From the NCBI RefSeq assembly GCF_000016285.1, contig NC_011989.1:1119001-1183000 (forward strand): 64,000 bases of DNA. Direction: 5' to 3'. Below the pieces are notes generated by a model. It ran no database searches. It saw nothing but the letters and a program-made list of their open reading frames with translations, and had not been told where the DNA came from. Source of the stretch: Allorhizobium ampelinum S4 (GTDB lineage: Bacteria > Pseudomonadota > Alphaproteobacteria > Rhizobiales > Rhizobiaceae). Numbering within the stretch: the stretch's first letter is position 1; each line of letters opens with the position of its first letter. Shown here piece after piece: positions 1 to 7,819 of the stretch. Made by a program: the position numbers and the translations under genes.

Positions 1-113
1 GCCCTGAGGGCCTGTCGAATGGCCAGTCGCCGGATAGGCTTGATGCGCTGGTCTGGGCTTTGACCGCGCTGCTTCTGGAATGCGCGGGCGAGCCGCGCAT
101 TCGCACGCTATAA
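1..113 (+). CDS. Large terminase subunit, C-terminal end (partial)
   Basis: Only the last 36 codons are inside the window, read in the frame starting at base 3 and ending at TAA 111-113. The visible end contains SPDRLDALVWALTALLLE, which matches the usual C-terminus of phage and GTA large terminases, where the nuclease domain ends in a DxxDALVWAL helix. The terminase is the ATP-driven motor and nuclease that packages DNA into the capsid. It heads the head-tail cluster that follows, as in other GTA-like loci. The ATPase and most of the nuclease lie outside the window, so integrity cannot be judged. Confidence 0.75.
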   Translation, partial: PEGLSNGQSPDRLDALVWALTALLLECAGEPRIRTL

Positions 114-257
114 TTATTTGGTCGCAGGCGCTGACGGTGCCGAAGGTTGACGCATCTGGCGCCATTCGGATTCAAGGCGTTCAACGATATGGGCAGGAAT
201 GGTCCGGCTGGCCTCTGCAATCGTCTTGCTGATCTGGCTGCTGCTCTTGGCGTCCAT
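114..257 (-). CDS. Small hypothetical protein (47 aa), antisense in GTA cluster
   Basis: A 47-codon ORF on the minus strand starts at ATG 257 (an adjacent GTG at 260 is also possible) with a GGAG-type ribosome site a few bases upstream, and ends immediately beside the terminase stop. The product begins MDAKSSSQIS, has a basic and acidic middle (VERLESEWRQ) and a Pro/Ala-rich tail (PSAPSAPATK). It is probably cytosolic, with no signal peptide or membrane segment. I do not recognise a family. The good start context and the lack of any competing gene favour a real gene. It sits between terminase and endolysin in opposite orientation, so it is not part of the structural operon. Confidence 0.4.
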   Translation of the reverse strand: MDAKSSSQISKTIAEASRTIPAHIVERLESEWRQMRQPSAPSAPATK

Positions 258-496
258 CACATGTCTCCTGTGTTAACCGCCCGGCGCCCGTCATGGCGCG
301 GCAGGGCTTGTTGCTCTGTGCCGCTCATAACCAGCGGTGGAGCGGAAAGTTCCACAAGCTTAAATCTTTGTAAATATCTCGTGACATGGCCTGAACCGAT
401 TGAATTTTGTTTAACCGATTTAAATCCCAGCATTTTTTGGGTTCAATCTCGCCGCGTTCGGCTGAGCCCTGCTATTTTAAGGGGAATTGGCAGTTT

Positions 497-1105
497 ATGA
501 ACACCACAGCTTTGCAATCGCTCTTCAACCGGATCCGCGGTGAATTGTGTGGCGGGCGGCTCGGCACGGCTCAGGTGCAGGGCATCAACGCCATTCTGGC
601 GGGCTGCGCGCGCCATGGTCTGACCGACCACCGCCATATCGCCTATCTGCTGGCCACAGCCTTTCATGAAACGGCGGGTCGCTTCCAGCCCCTGCGGGAA
701 ACGCTGGCGAAAACCGATGCCGAGGCCATTGACCGGTTGGAGCGCGCCTATGCAGCGGGCCGCTTGCCCCAGGTAAGCGCGCCTTACTGGCGGCCGGACG
801 AGGCGGGACGGAGCTGGTTTGGCCGGGGCTTTGTGCAGATCACCCATAAGCGCAATTATCAGGCGATGTCGGTGGCGCTGGGCGTCGATCTTGTCGCCGA
901 GCCGGCCCGCGCCCTGGATAGGGCGACGGCGGCTGATATTCTGGTTGTCGGCATGAGCGACGGGTTGTTTTCGGGCGTTAGGCTTGGCGATGTCTTCACC
1001 GCCACGGCAAGCGACTGGACCGGTGCGCGGCGTATTGTCAACGGGCAGGACCGGGCGGAATTGGTGGCCGGGTATGGGCGGGTGATCTTTGCGGGGTTGG
1101 GGTAA
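497..1105 (+). CDS. Glycoside hydrolase family 19-like endolysin
   Basis: The 202-aa product resembles the compact GH19/chitinase-like lysozymes found as phage endolysins. It carries LLATAFHETAGRFQPLRE near residues 55-72, where the HETA glutamate would be the catalytic acid, and GRGFVQITHKRNY near residues 113-125, the typical GRGxxQxTxxxNY segment. The likely role is hydrolysis of peptidoglycan for release or entry of particles. ATG 497 is chosen over an upstream in-frame start because AAGGGGAA lies just before it and the family begins here. No signal peptide is seen. Its place between terminase and portal is unusual compared with the canonical GTA order and suggests a local rearrangement or lineage-specific lysis gene. 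Confidence 0.75.
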   Translation: MNTTALQSLFNRIRGELCGGRLGTAQVQGINAILAGCARHGLTDHRHIAYLLATAFHETAGRFQPLRETLAKTDAEAIDRLERAYAAGRLPQVSAPYWRPDEAGRSWFGRGFVQITHKRNYQAMSVALGVDLVAEPARALDRATAADILVVGMSDGLFSGVRLGDVFTATASDWTGARRIVNGQDRAELVAGYGRVIFAGLG

Positions 1106-1186
1106 GGTTTGCTGAAAGCGTGGATGAAAGCGCCATGGGTTTTGTAAGGCTACATAGTACCCGTCACTTTTAGCTTTGCGTGCTGG

Positions 1187-1243
1187 GTTCCCCCTCACCC
1201 CGCCTCCGCTACGCTCAGCGGACCTCTCCCCGCTGGGGAGAGG
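1187..1243. repeat. REP-like palindromic element in the endolysin-portal gap
   Basis: The 314-base gap 1106-1419 holds no convincing gene. It contains two adjacent hairpins: TCCGCT...AGCGGA (1205-1222) and a perfect 9-bp pair CCTCTCCCC-GCT-GGGGAGAGG (1223-1243). The CCCTCACCCCGCCTCCGCT start and the CTCTCCCC/GGGGAGAG stem look like the palindromic intergenic repeats common in rhizobial genomes. That resemblance is from memory. Only one copy was seen in this window. Confidence 0.55.
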
Positions 1244-1419
1244 AAACCATAAATGCTGCGGCTCTTTCCTTCTTCTCCCCGCCGATTTTCCCCAGAGGCC
1301 AATTTTCCCCAGAGGATGGGTAGAAGCGGCAAGAGCCGCATGTGTCGTGCCTTTCTCTCTGTTGATCGGCAAATCTGCGCCAATACCCGACGGGACACTT
1401 TCAACTTCAGGAGAACATT

Positions 1420-2622
1420 ATGCTGTCTTCCTTTCGCCTGCCGTTTCGGCGGGCCAATCGTGCTGCTGTGTCGTCGGCGACGCCAACACAGACAAAAGCG
1501 GGGATACGACCCCGTGCAGGATTGGAAATGCTGCTCTCCACCGGTGCCGGGCGCGGCACGGGGCGGTCTTATGCAGCCTTGTCACGCGCTGGCTTTCTCG
1601 GCAATCCGGTGGCGCATCGGGCGGTGCGGCTGGTGGCGGAGGCAGCGGCCGCTGTGCCGCTTCTGCTTTATCAGGGCCTGCCGCAGGAAGGGGCGGGCGA
1701 GTTGAGCGAGCATCCGGCGCTGGCGCTTCTGGCCCGGCCCAATGGGCGGGCGACGGGGGCGGATTTTTTCGAAATGCTCTATGGCCATCTGCTGCTGTCG
1801 GGCAATGCCTATCTGGAGCCGCTCTGGCTTGGCGGGCGGCTGATGGAACTGCATCTGCTGCGCCCCGATCGGGTCAGCGTCGTCGAGGGTCCCGATGGCT
1901 GGCCGGTGGCTTATGATTATCGTGCCGCCGGGGTGACGCGCCGGGTTGCTGCCGAGGGCGAGCCGCAGCCGATCCTGCATTTCAAGCTGTTTCACCCGCT
2001 CGACGATATCAGCGGTTATGCGCCGCTCGCTTCGGCCCATAACGCGCTGGATCTGCACAATGCCGCCGCCACCTGGAACAAGGCGCTGCTCGACAATTCC
2101 GCCCGTCCCTCCGGGGCGCTGGTCTATCAGCCCAAGGAGGGTGGTAACCTGCCACCGGAACAATATCAGCGGCTGAAGGACGAGCTGGAACAGGGCTATT
2201 CCGGGCCAATGCAGGCGGGCCGCCCGATGCTGCTGGAGGGCGGGCTGGACTGGAAGGCGATGAGCTTGACCCCCCGCGACATGGATTTTACCGATGCCCG
2301 CAATGGCGCGGCCCGCGATATTGCCTTGTCGCTCGGCGTACCGCCGATGCTGCTAGGCATTCCCGGCGACAATACCTACGCCAATTATCAGGAGGCCAAC
2401 CGCGCCTTCTACCGGCTGACGGTGCTGCCGCTGATCCGCCGCACCGCCGCCAGCCTGTCGGGCTTTCTGTCCGATGGGTTTGGCGAGGTCTTGTGCCTGA
2501 AGCCTGATCTCGATCAGGTCGAGGGCCTGTCCAGCGAGCGTGACGCGCTGTGGTCGCGGGTAGGCTTTGCCAGCTTCCTCACCGACGAGGAAAAGCGGCA
2601 GGCGGTTGGATATGACGCTTAA
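1420..2622 (+). CDS. HK97-family portal protein (GTA ORFg3-like)
   Basis: This 400-aa protein is of HK97 portal type. It forms the dodecameric ring at one capsid vertex through which the terminase drives DNA and to which the tail joins. Supporting features are the HPALALLARPNG and FFEMLYGHLLLSGNAYLEPL region in the first half, LHFKLFHPLDDISGYAPLASA in the middle, and a conserved C-terminal half containing ARDIALSLGVPPMLLGIPGDNTYANY-type residues near 305-330. Length and position before the prohead protease fit the family. The ATG start has CAGGAG six bases upstream. It appears intact and is likely co-transcribed with the downstream head genes. Confidence 0.9.
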   Translation: MLSSFRLPFRRANRAAVSSATPTQTKAGIRPRAGLEMLLSTGAGRGTGRSYAALSRAGFLGNPVAHRAVRLVAEAAAAVPLLLYQGLPQEGAGELSEHPALALLARPNGRATGADFFEMLYGHLLLSGNAYLEPLWLGGRLMELHLLRPDRVSVVEGPDGWPVAYDYRAAGVTRRVAAEGEPQPILHFKLFHPLDDISGYAPLASAHNALDLHNAAATWNKALLDNSARPSGALVYQPKEGGNLPPEQYQRLKDELEQGYSGPMQAGRPMLLEGGLDWKAMSLTPRDMDFTDARNGAARDIALSLGVPPMLLGIPGDNTYANYQEANRAFYRLTVLPLIRRTAASLSGFLSDGFGEVLCLKPDLDQVEGLSSERDALWSRVGFASFLTDEEKRQAVGYDA

Positions 2623-2811
2623 AGCCTCAAAGTTTCAAGAGGTTGATGTCTGATCCGGACTCTGTTCCGCAGGAGGGTGATTCAGAGTGTGAACATCTGC
2701 ACCCTGCTTCTGAGCAGGCGCGCATAAGCGATTCTAAAGATTAGAATTTCCGGATGAACTGCGGCGGATTTGCGCCTGTATCCACAATCATAAGACGAAA
2801 AGATTAACAAA

Positions 2812-3129
2812 ATGACCGATTTTACACCCGACACGCCCTTATGGGGTGCGCGGCTGGCGGGCGCATTGGCGGGGTCCGCCATCTCGCTGGTCTATCTTCT
2901 GCCGAGGGGGCGACGCGAGGCGGCCAGCCGGTTTTTCACCGGGCTGGCCATCGGGCTGATCTTCGGTGGCGCCACCGGCCAATGGCTGGCCCGCAAGCTG
3001 GATATTCTGCAAAGCCTGTCCGGTGCCGAAATCATGCTGGCGGGGGCGACACTTGCCAGCCTTTCGGCCTGGTGGGCGCTGGGTGCTTTGGCGCGGTTTG
3101 CAGGCCGCTACGGGCGCAAGGACGGCTGA
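2812..3129 (+). CDS. Small membrane protein of GTA head cluster (105 aa)
   Basis: A 105-aa protein with three predicted hydrophobic stretches, roughly residues 14-31, 41-56 and 72-93, separated by basic loops (PRGRREAA, RYGRKDG). It would sit in the inner membrane. Small membrane ORFs of this kind lie between portal and prohead protease in alphaproteobacterial GTA clusters (the ORFg3.5 position), where their function is unclear. I infer equivalence from position and topology only. The upstream 190 bp is AT-richer than its surroundings and shows no strong ribosome site. The alternate-strand ORF here has no supporting features. Confidence 0.65.
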   Translation: MTDFTPDTPLWGARLAGALAGSAISLVYLLPRGRREAASRFFTGLAIGLIFGGATGQWLARKLDILQSLSGAEIMLAGATLASLSAWWALGALARFAGRYGRKDG

Positions 3130-3177
3130 GGCCGTCAATCTCATTCCAGTTTAAAGGCCAGATTAAAGGAGAAATTC

Positions 3178-3747
3178 ATGCACGCTTATCGCGGGCCAGG
3201 AAAGCTGGTGCGCAAATTTGCCGATCTGACCCTGTCGGATCTCAGCGGTGACGGCACGTTCAGCGGCTATGCCAGCGTGTTCGGCGAGGTGGATCTGGGG
3301 CGCGACGTGATCGAGCCGGGGGCCTTTCGCACCAGCTTGCAGGGGCGCGGCGCAGGCGGCATCCGCATGCTCTACCAGCACGACCCCAACCAGCCGATTG
3401 GCAGCTGGACGCTGCTCAAGGAGGATGCGCGGGGCCTTTATGTCGAGGGACGGCTTTCCCCCGGCGTCAAGCGTGCCGAGGAGGTGCGCGCCCTGATGAA
3501 ATCAGGCGCGCTGGACGGGCTGTCGATTGGTTTCCAGACGGTCAAATCCCGCCAAGACGCCAAGACCGGCATTCGCCGCATTCTGGAGGCCGATCTCTGG
3601 GAAATTTCCGTCGTCACCTTTCCCATGGCGCCTTCGGCCAGGGTTTCCAATGTCAAGCATCAGCGGTTTTTCCGCGACAAGGATACCGAGCTGATCCGGG
3701 CGATGCGCCGGGCAGCCCGGACGATGGCCAACAGCAATTTCAAATAA
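3178..3747 (+). CDS. HK97-type prohead protease (GTA ORFg4-like)
   Basis: A 189-aa protein of the peptidase U35/HK97 prohead protease family, which cleaves capsid delta domains during head maturation. Family hallmarks are GTFSGYASVFGEVDLGRDVIEPGAF near residues 24-48, the histidine in LYQHDPNQPIG (about residue 68) and the later serine-containing DGLSIGF segment (about residue 115), plus LWEISVVTFPMAP. The ATG at 3178 has AAGGAG eight bases upstream. It is immediately followed by the capsid gene, the normal order, and the pair should be co-translated. Confidence 0.92.
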   Translation: MHAYRGPGKLVRKFADLTLSDLSGDGTFSGYASVFGEVDLGRDVIEPGAFRTSLQGRGAGGIRMLYQHDPNQPIGSWTLLKEDARGLYVEGRLSPGVKRAEEVRALMKSGALDGLSIGFQTVKSRQDAKTGIRRILEADLWEISVVTFPMAPSARVSNVKHQRFFRDKDTELIRAMRRAARTMANSNFK

Positions 3748-3758
3748 AGGATGGATTT

Positions 3759-5021
3759 ATGAGCGATCATCAGATGACTGCCCCCGAAATCAAGGCGATC
3801 CCGGAAACCATGGCCGCCGCCTTCGACGACTTTATGGAAGCCTTCGAAGGCTTCAAGCAGGCCAATGACCAGCGGCTCGGCGAAATCGAGCAGAAACTGA
3901 CCGCCGATGTCGTCACCCGCGACAAGGTGGAGCGGATCAACAAGGCGATGGACGAACAGTCCCGGCTGCTGGACCAGCTGGCGCTGAAAAAGCTGCGCCC
4001 GGCGCTGGGATCGAACGGCAATCGTGGCGGTTCCGGCAGCCTGGAGGCGACAGAGCGCAAGGCGGCCTTCGAGGCCTATATCCGGCGCGGCGATGAAACG
4101 GCGCTGCGCGATCTCGATGCCAAATCCATGGCGATTGGTTCGGATGCGGATGGCGGATATCTGGTGACGGATGAGACCGATAGTGAGATTGGCCGCAGGC
4201 TCGCCTCCATCTCGCCGATCCGGCAATTGGCCAGCGTCCGGCAGGTGTCGGGCGCGGTGCTGAAAAAGCCGTTTGCCCCAAGCGGCATGGCCTCCGGCTG
4301 GGTGGCGGAAACCGCGGCCCGCACCCAGACCGATACGCCGCAGCTGACGGAACTTTCCTTTCCGACCATGGAGATTTACGCCATGCCCGCCGCCACCCAG
4401 TCGCTGCTGGATGATGCTGCTGTTGATGTCGAAGCCTGGATTGCCGGAGAGGTGGATATTGCCTTTGCCGAGCAGGAAGGGGCAGCCTTTGTGGCGGGCG
4501 ATGGTGTTAACAAGCCGAAGGGCTTCCTCGCCTATGAGACGGTGGCCGACACCGCCTGGGCCTGGGGCAAGATCGGCTTCAAGGCGACCGGCGCTGCCGG
4601 TGGCTTTGCCGCAAGCGGGCCATCCGACGTATTGCTCGACACCATCTACGCGCTGAAGGCCGGGCATCGCCAGAACGGCACGTTTGTGATGAACCGCAAG
4701 ACCCAGGGCGAAATCCGCAAGTTCAAGGATGCCGACGGCAATTATCTCTGGCTGCCGCCCGCAGGCCCTGGCCTTGAAGCCTCGTTGATGGGCTTTCCGA
4801 TTGCCGAGGCTGAGGACATGCCCGATATCGCCGCCAACGCCTTTTCCATCGCCTTTGGCGATTTCAAGGCCGGGTATCTGGTGGTTGACCGCATGGGTGT
4901 GCGGGTGCTGCGCGATCCCTATTCGGCCAAGCCCTATGTGCTGTTCTACACCACCAAACGGGTTGGTGGTGGAATGCAGAACTTTGAAGCGCTCAAGCTG
5001 ATCAAGTTTGCTGCCAGTTAA
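3759..5021 (+). CDS. HK97-fold major capsid protein (GTA ORFg5-like)
   Basis: A 420-aa major capsid protein. Residues 1-110 form a charged, helical region (ADVVTRDKVERINKAMDEQS) typical of the removable delta domain, followed by the HK97 core beginning near DADGGYLVTDETDSEIGRRL and containing ASVRQVSG, GWVAETAARTQTDTPQL and a C-terminal PYVLFYTTKRVGGGMQNFEA. About 110 residues are probably removed by the protease encoded just upstream. Start ATG 3759 follows AAAGG. Length is normal for the family and no disruption is visible. Together with portal and protease it indicates a head module that is intact in coding terms. Confidence 0.93.
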   Translation: MSDHQMTAPEIKAIPETMAAAFDDFMEAFEGFKQANDQRLGEIEQKLTADVVTRDKVERINKAMDEQSRLLDQLALKKLRPALGSNGNRGGSGSLEATERKAAFEAYIRRGDETALRDLDAKSMAIGSDADGGYLVTDETDSEIGRRLASISPIRQLASVRQVSGAVLKKPFAPSGMASGWVAETAARTQTDTPQLTELSFPTMEIYAMPAATQSLLDDAAVDVEAWIAGEVDIAFAEQEGAAFVAGDGVNKPKGFLAYETVADTAWAWGKIGFKATGAAGGFAASGPSDVLLDTIYALKAGHRQNGTFVMNRKTQGEIRKFKDADGNYLWLPPAGPGLEASLMGFPIAEAEDMPDIAANAFSIAFGDFKAGYLVVDRMGVRVLRDPYSAKPYVLFYTTKRVGGGMQNFEALKLIKFAAS

Positions 5022-5057
5022 TTTGGTTCGGTAAAGCCCCGCTTTACCGTGAGATGC

Positions 5058-5085
5058 CCCCCTCTGTCCGGCAAGGCAGAGGGGG
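5058..5085. repeat. Hairpin/REP-like palindrome after capsid gene
   Basis: A perfect 9-bp stem CCCCCTCTG / CAGAGGGGG encloses a 10-base loop, 36 bases after the capsid stop and 40 bases before the next start. It lacks a T-run, so it is more likely a REP-type element or mRNA 3'-end stabiliser than a strong terminator. Such a site could set different levels for capsid and connector expression. Confidence 0.5.
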
Positions 5086-5125
5086 TAGATCCTTGCTCCA
5101 ACATTCTCCCGGAGACCCCCAATCC

Positions 5126-5695
5126 ATGACCATCACCACCCTCACTCCGCCGCAGGCGGAGCCGCTGACCCTTGTCGATGTGAAGGCGCAATTGAAGATC
5201 GATACCGATGATGAAGACGATCTTCTCTCCGGTCTGATCACCGCTGCCCGCCTGCATCTGGAGGCCGAGACCGGGCTTTGCCTGATGCGCCAATCGCTGC
5301 GGCTCTATCTGGATGACTGGCCTGACAGCGAGGTGATTCAGCTTCCCAAAGGCCCGGTGCAAACCATTGATGCCGTGACGGTTTTTGATGAAAATGGCGA
5401 TGAACTTCATGTTTTACTGAAAGATCATCTGCTGGATGGACAGGCGCGGCCAGCTCGGCTGTGGCTGCGGGAACGGCCCTTGCCGGGACGGCCGATCAAC
5501 GGCATCGAGATCGACTTTACCGCAGGCTTCGGCACGGCGGCCACCGATGTGCCGGATACGCTGCGCCGGGCGATGAGCCTGCATGTTGCGGCCATGTATG
5601 CGTTTCGGGGTGTAGTGGCGCTGGCCGATCAGCCTGCTGCCCTGCCGGTCGGCTATGAACGGCTGATCGCGCCCTTCTGCCGAAAGGGCCTTTGA
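5126..5695 (+). CDS. Head-tail connector protein (gp6/gp8 type, GTA ORFg6-like)
   Basis: A 189-aa protein of the phiE125 gp8/HK97 gp6-like connector group. The N-terminal PLTLVDVKAQLKIDTDDEDDLLSGLITAARLHLEAETG is the family signature (LxxVKxxLRID...DxxLxxLIxAAR), followed by a beta-rich centre and a C-terminal helix ALRRAMSLHVAAMY-like region. It forms the ring below the portal. I choose ATG 5126 over an upstream in-frame start because GGAGA lies 12 bases upstream and the signature begins here. Its TGA overlaps the ATG of the next gene (TGATG at 5693-5697), implying translational coupling. Confidence 0.85.
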   Translation: MTITTLTPPQAEPLTLVDVKAQLKIDTDDEDDLLSGLITAARLHLEAETGLCLMRQSLRLYLDDWPDSEVIQLPKGPVQTIDAVTVFDENGDELHVLLKDHLLDGQARPARLWLRERPLPGRPINGIEIDFTAGFGTAATDVPDTLRRAMSLHVAAMYAFRGVVALADQPAALPVGYERLIAPFCRKGL

Positions 5696-6033
5696 TGGGT
5701 GCCTTCACCATGCCCGATCCGGGCCGGATGACGGCGCGCCTCACGCTTGAGCAACCGGTCAATGAGCCTGACGGTCAGGGCGGGGTGAGCCAGGGTTGGC
5801 AGGCGGTTGCCACGCTTTGGGCGCTGATCGAGCCGCAATCCTTCACCCGTGAAGAGCGCGGCGAAGCGGAAATCGCCACCATAGATCAGGCCGTCACCAT
5901 CCGCTTTCGCACCGATGTGGCGCGCGGCCATCGGCTGGTGAAGGGCACGCGCATTCTCGCGGTCCGGGCGCTGCGCGACCCGGATGAGACCAAGCGGTTT
6001 CTGCTGCTGGATTGTGAGGAGGAGGTCAGATGA
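5695..6033 (+). CDS. Head closure / head-tail adaptor protein (GTA ORFg7-like)
   Basis: A 112-aa protein matching the phage head-tail joining family. It has the usual opening DPGRMTARLTLEQPV, the GGVSQGWQAVATLWALIEP block and the RFRTDVARGHRLVKGTRILAVRALRDPDE segment. It is a small beta-barrel adaptor that plugs the connector ring. ATG 5695 overlaps the previous stop; a TTG just before it is an unneeded alternative. The TGA overlaps the ATG of the next small ORF by the ATGA pattern, consistent with one tightly packed operon. Confidence 0.85.
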   Translation: MGAFTMPDPGRMTARLTLEQPVNEPDGQGGVSQGWQAVATLWALIEPQSFTREERGEAEIATIDQAVTIRFRTDVARGHRLVKGTRILAVRALRDPDETKRFLLLDCEEEVR

Positions 6034-6206
6034 GCCTGCAATTTTCAGCACATGGGCAGCAGGGCGCCGTGACGGACTTTACAGCTGCGCTGCGGCGCAG
6101 GTTGGAAGAGGCCGCCAGCCGGGCGGCTGCCAAAAGGCAAAGCGCGAGCGAAGAGCCGAAGGGTGAGCGTATCGGGGAGGTGGCTGATGACCAGTCCGGT
6201 CAATGA
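6030..6206 (+). CDS. Small ORF (58 aa) in head-tail operon
   Basis: This ORF is below common size cut-offs. It starts at ATG 6030, overlapping the head-closure stop by ATGA, and ends at TGA 6206 inside the next gene. The product begins MSLQFSAHGQQGAV and is dominated by a charged helix (LRRRLEEAASRAAAKRQ) and an acidic, polar tail. Position and helix suggest a small virion or assembly factor, possibly a remnant or short form of an HK97 gp10-like protein, which usually sits here. That is inference only. The two-sided overlap (4 bp upstream, 20 bp downstream) supports translation. Confidence 0.5.
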   Translation: MSLQFSAHGQQGAVTDFTAALRRRLEEAASRAAAKRQSASEEPKGERIGEVADDQSGQ

Positions 6207-6585
6207 TCTGCTGACCGCAATGACGGCGGCGGCGCTTGCCGATGCCAGCATTGCGGCGATCATCGGTGCTGATGGCGTCAAGGATCGGCGGTTGCTGCGC
6301 TCCGCCCAGCCTTACCTGATGGTGGGTGAGGTGACGGTGACGGATATCTCCACCGATGATGACGGGTTGATCGAAGCGCTGGTCAGCTTGCAGTCCTGGT
6401 CGTCGCTCAGCCGCCGCGAGGCGGAAAGCCTGGCGGCGATGGTGCGTGCCGTGTTGCAGGATGCGGCGCTGTCGCTGGCCCATGCCCGCCTGATCGCCTT
6501 GCGCCATATCAAGACCGTCAGCCGCCGCGAGGCAAAGACCGGCCTGTTCCTGGCCGAGCTGCAATTTCGCGCTGTCATCGAATGA
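6187..6585 (+). CDS. DUF3168 tail terminator-like protein (GTA ORFg8-like)
   Basis: A 132-aa DUF3168 protein, the family that caps the tail tube at the head-tail joint. Typical features are the helix NDLLTAMTAAALADASIAAIIG at the start, RLLRSAQPYLMVGEVTVTDIST, and SRREAESLAAMVRAVLQDA near residues 75-95. Start ATG 6187 follows a GGGGAGG ribosome site; an upstream in-frame GTG lacks support. The last 11 bases overlap the 3' end of an antisense MFS gene, so the GTA operon is physically broken after this gene even though this reading frame is intact. Confidence 0.82.
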   Translation: MTSPVNDLLTAMTAAALADASIAAIIGADGVKDRRLLRSAQPYLMVGEVTVTDISTDDDGLIEALVSLQSWSSLSRREAESLAAMVRAVLQDAALSLAHARLIALRHIKTVSRREAKTGLFLAELQFRAVIE

Positions 6586-7819
6586 TTTTGGTCCCGCGCG
6601 CCAGCATGGCCAGAAAGACCAGTGCTGCCAGCACCAGAGCGCTGACGGCGAGGGTGAAGGTCAGAAGCAGCGGCAGGCCGCCGCGATCCAGCAGACCAGC
6701 GATCACCACCGGCGACAGCGCCTGGGAGATATTACCGGGCAGCGCCAGTTTGGCTGAGATCCCGGCGTAGCGGCTGGCGGAAAAGAAGCCGAGCGGCAGC
6801 ACGGTGCGCGAAATGGCCGACAGGCCGGAGCCGATGCCATAGGCACCGATAAACAGGCCGAGCATCCATACGGAGCCATGGCCGAATGCGAGTGCCAGGA
6901 AGCCGATGACGATCAGTCCGGTTGCCACAAGGCCTGATGTGACGGGCGAGGCGCGTTTTCCGGCAAGGGTATCGGCAGCGCGGGCGGAAATGCCGAGCAC
7001 CGAGCGAAGCGACCCCAGTTGCAGCGCTAGCGCCGGTGTGGCGCCAGCCTGCGTCAGCATTTCAATCAACGAAGACGAGACGCCGAAGGTGACGCTGCTG
7101 AAGCCGATGCTGATGATGGCAAGCGCGATCATCGCCCGCTTTTGTTGGAGTGCTGTCAGCGGCATCGGTTCGCGGTCGGCTGCGGCTTGCGCCGTTTGCG
7201 ACCGGGCTTTGATGGGCGGCAGGGCGAAGCGATGCAGGGGAACCAGCACCAGAAGATGGCAGGCCGCTGCAATAAGCAAGGTATCGCGCCAGCCCAGCAG
7301 GCCAGTCAGCCAACTGAGCAGCGGCCAGAAAATCGCTGTAGAAAGGCCGGTGAAAATCATCAGCAGGCCGATCACGCTTTTCGCCGACGAGCCTTCTCGC
7401 TCGACGACTGCCGTATAGCAGGCCACGCTGAGCGCCAAGGTGCCAGCAATGCCGATGGTGAACCAGGCGGCGAAATAGGAAGCCATGCCTTGGGCTTGCG
7501 AGAGCAGTGCGAGGCCGAAGGCAAACACAACCGAGCCCGCAGCCATGACCTTGGCGGCCCCGTGCCTTTCCAGCAGGCGGCCGCTGGCCGGTCCGGCAAA
7601 ACCCATGATCAGCAGCATCACCGTGGCACCGAGAAAGCCGGTCTCGTTGCTGATGCCGATATCGGCGGCGATGGTGCGGCCGAGAACGCCGAACAGGTCG
7701 AAACTCGTGCCCCAGCCGACAATCTGGCTGATGGACAGCACGCTCAGCAGCCGCAAGCGTGCCAGCGATGCGGCATTTTGGGGAACGGGACTGGGAGAAT
7801 CGGCGGGGAGAGCGGACAT
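6575..7819 (-). CDS. MFS transporter inserted in the GTA cluster
   Basis: A 414-aa major facilitator with about 12 hydrophobic segments and a charged central loop near residues 205-220 (KARSQTAQAAADREP). The N-terminal half carries the family loop GPASGRLLERHGAAKV, a version of motif A. Substrate is unknown; it would act in the inner membrane. It lies opposite to the structural genes between ORFg8- and ORFg9-like genes, overlapping the former by 11 bp. This is not part of canonical GTA order and suggests insertion into, or lineage-specific remodelling of, the locus. A dyad 64 bp upstream of its start could be its operator. Confidence 0.85.
   Translation of the reverse strand: MSALPADSPSPVPQNAASLARLRLLSVLSISQIVGWGTSFDLFGVLGRTIAADIGISNETGFLGATVMLLIMGFAGPASGRLLERHGAAKVMAAGSVVFAFGLALLSQAQGMASYFAAWFTIGIAGTLALSVACYTAVVEREGSSAKSVIGLLMIFTGLSTAIFWPLLSWLTGLLGWRDTLLIAAACHLLVLVPLHRFALPPIKARSQTAQAAADREPMPLTALQQKRAMIALAIISIGFSSVTFGVSSSLIEMLTQAGATPALALQLGSLRSVLGISARAADTLAGKRASPVTSGLVATGLIVIGFLALAFGHGSVWMLGLFIGAYGIGSGLSAISRTVLPLGFFSASRYAGISAKLALPGNISQALSPVVIAGLLDRGGLPLLLTFTLAVSALVLAALVFLAMLARGTKIIR

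Noticed and set aside
147..500. Forward ORF of 117 codons at the window start
   Set aside because: It overlaps the better supported antisense small ORF and the leader of the GH19 gene, with no ribosome site or family motif.
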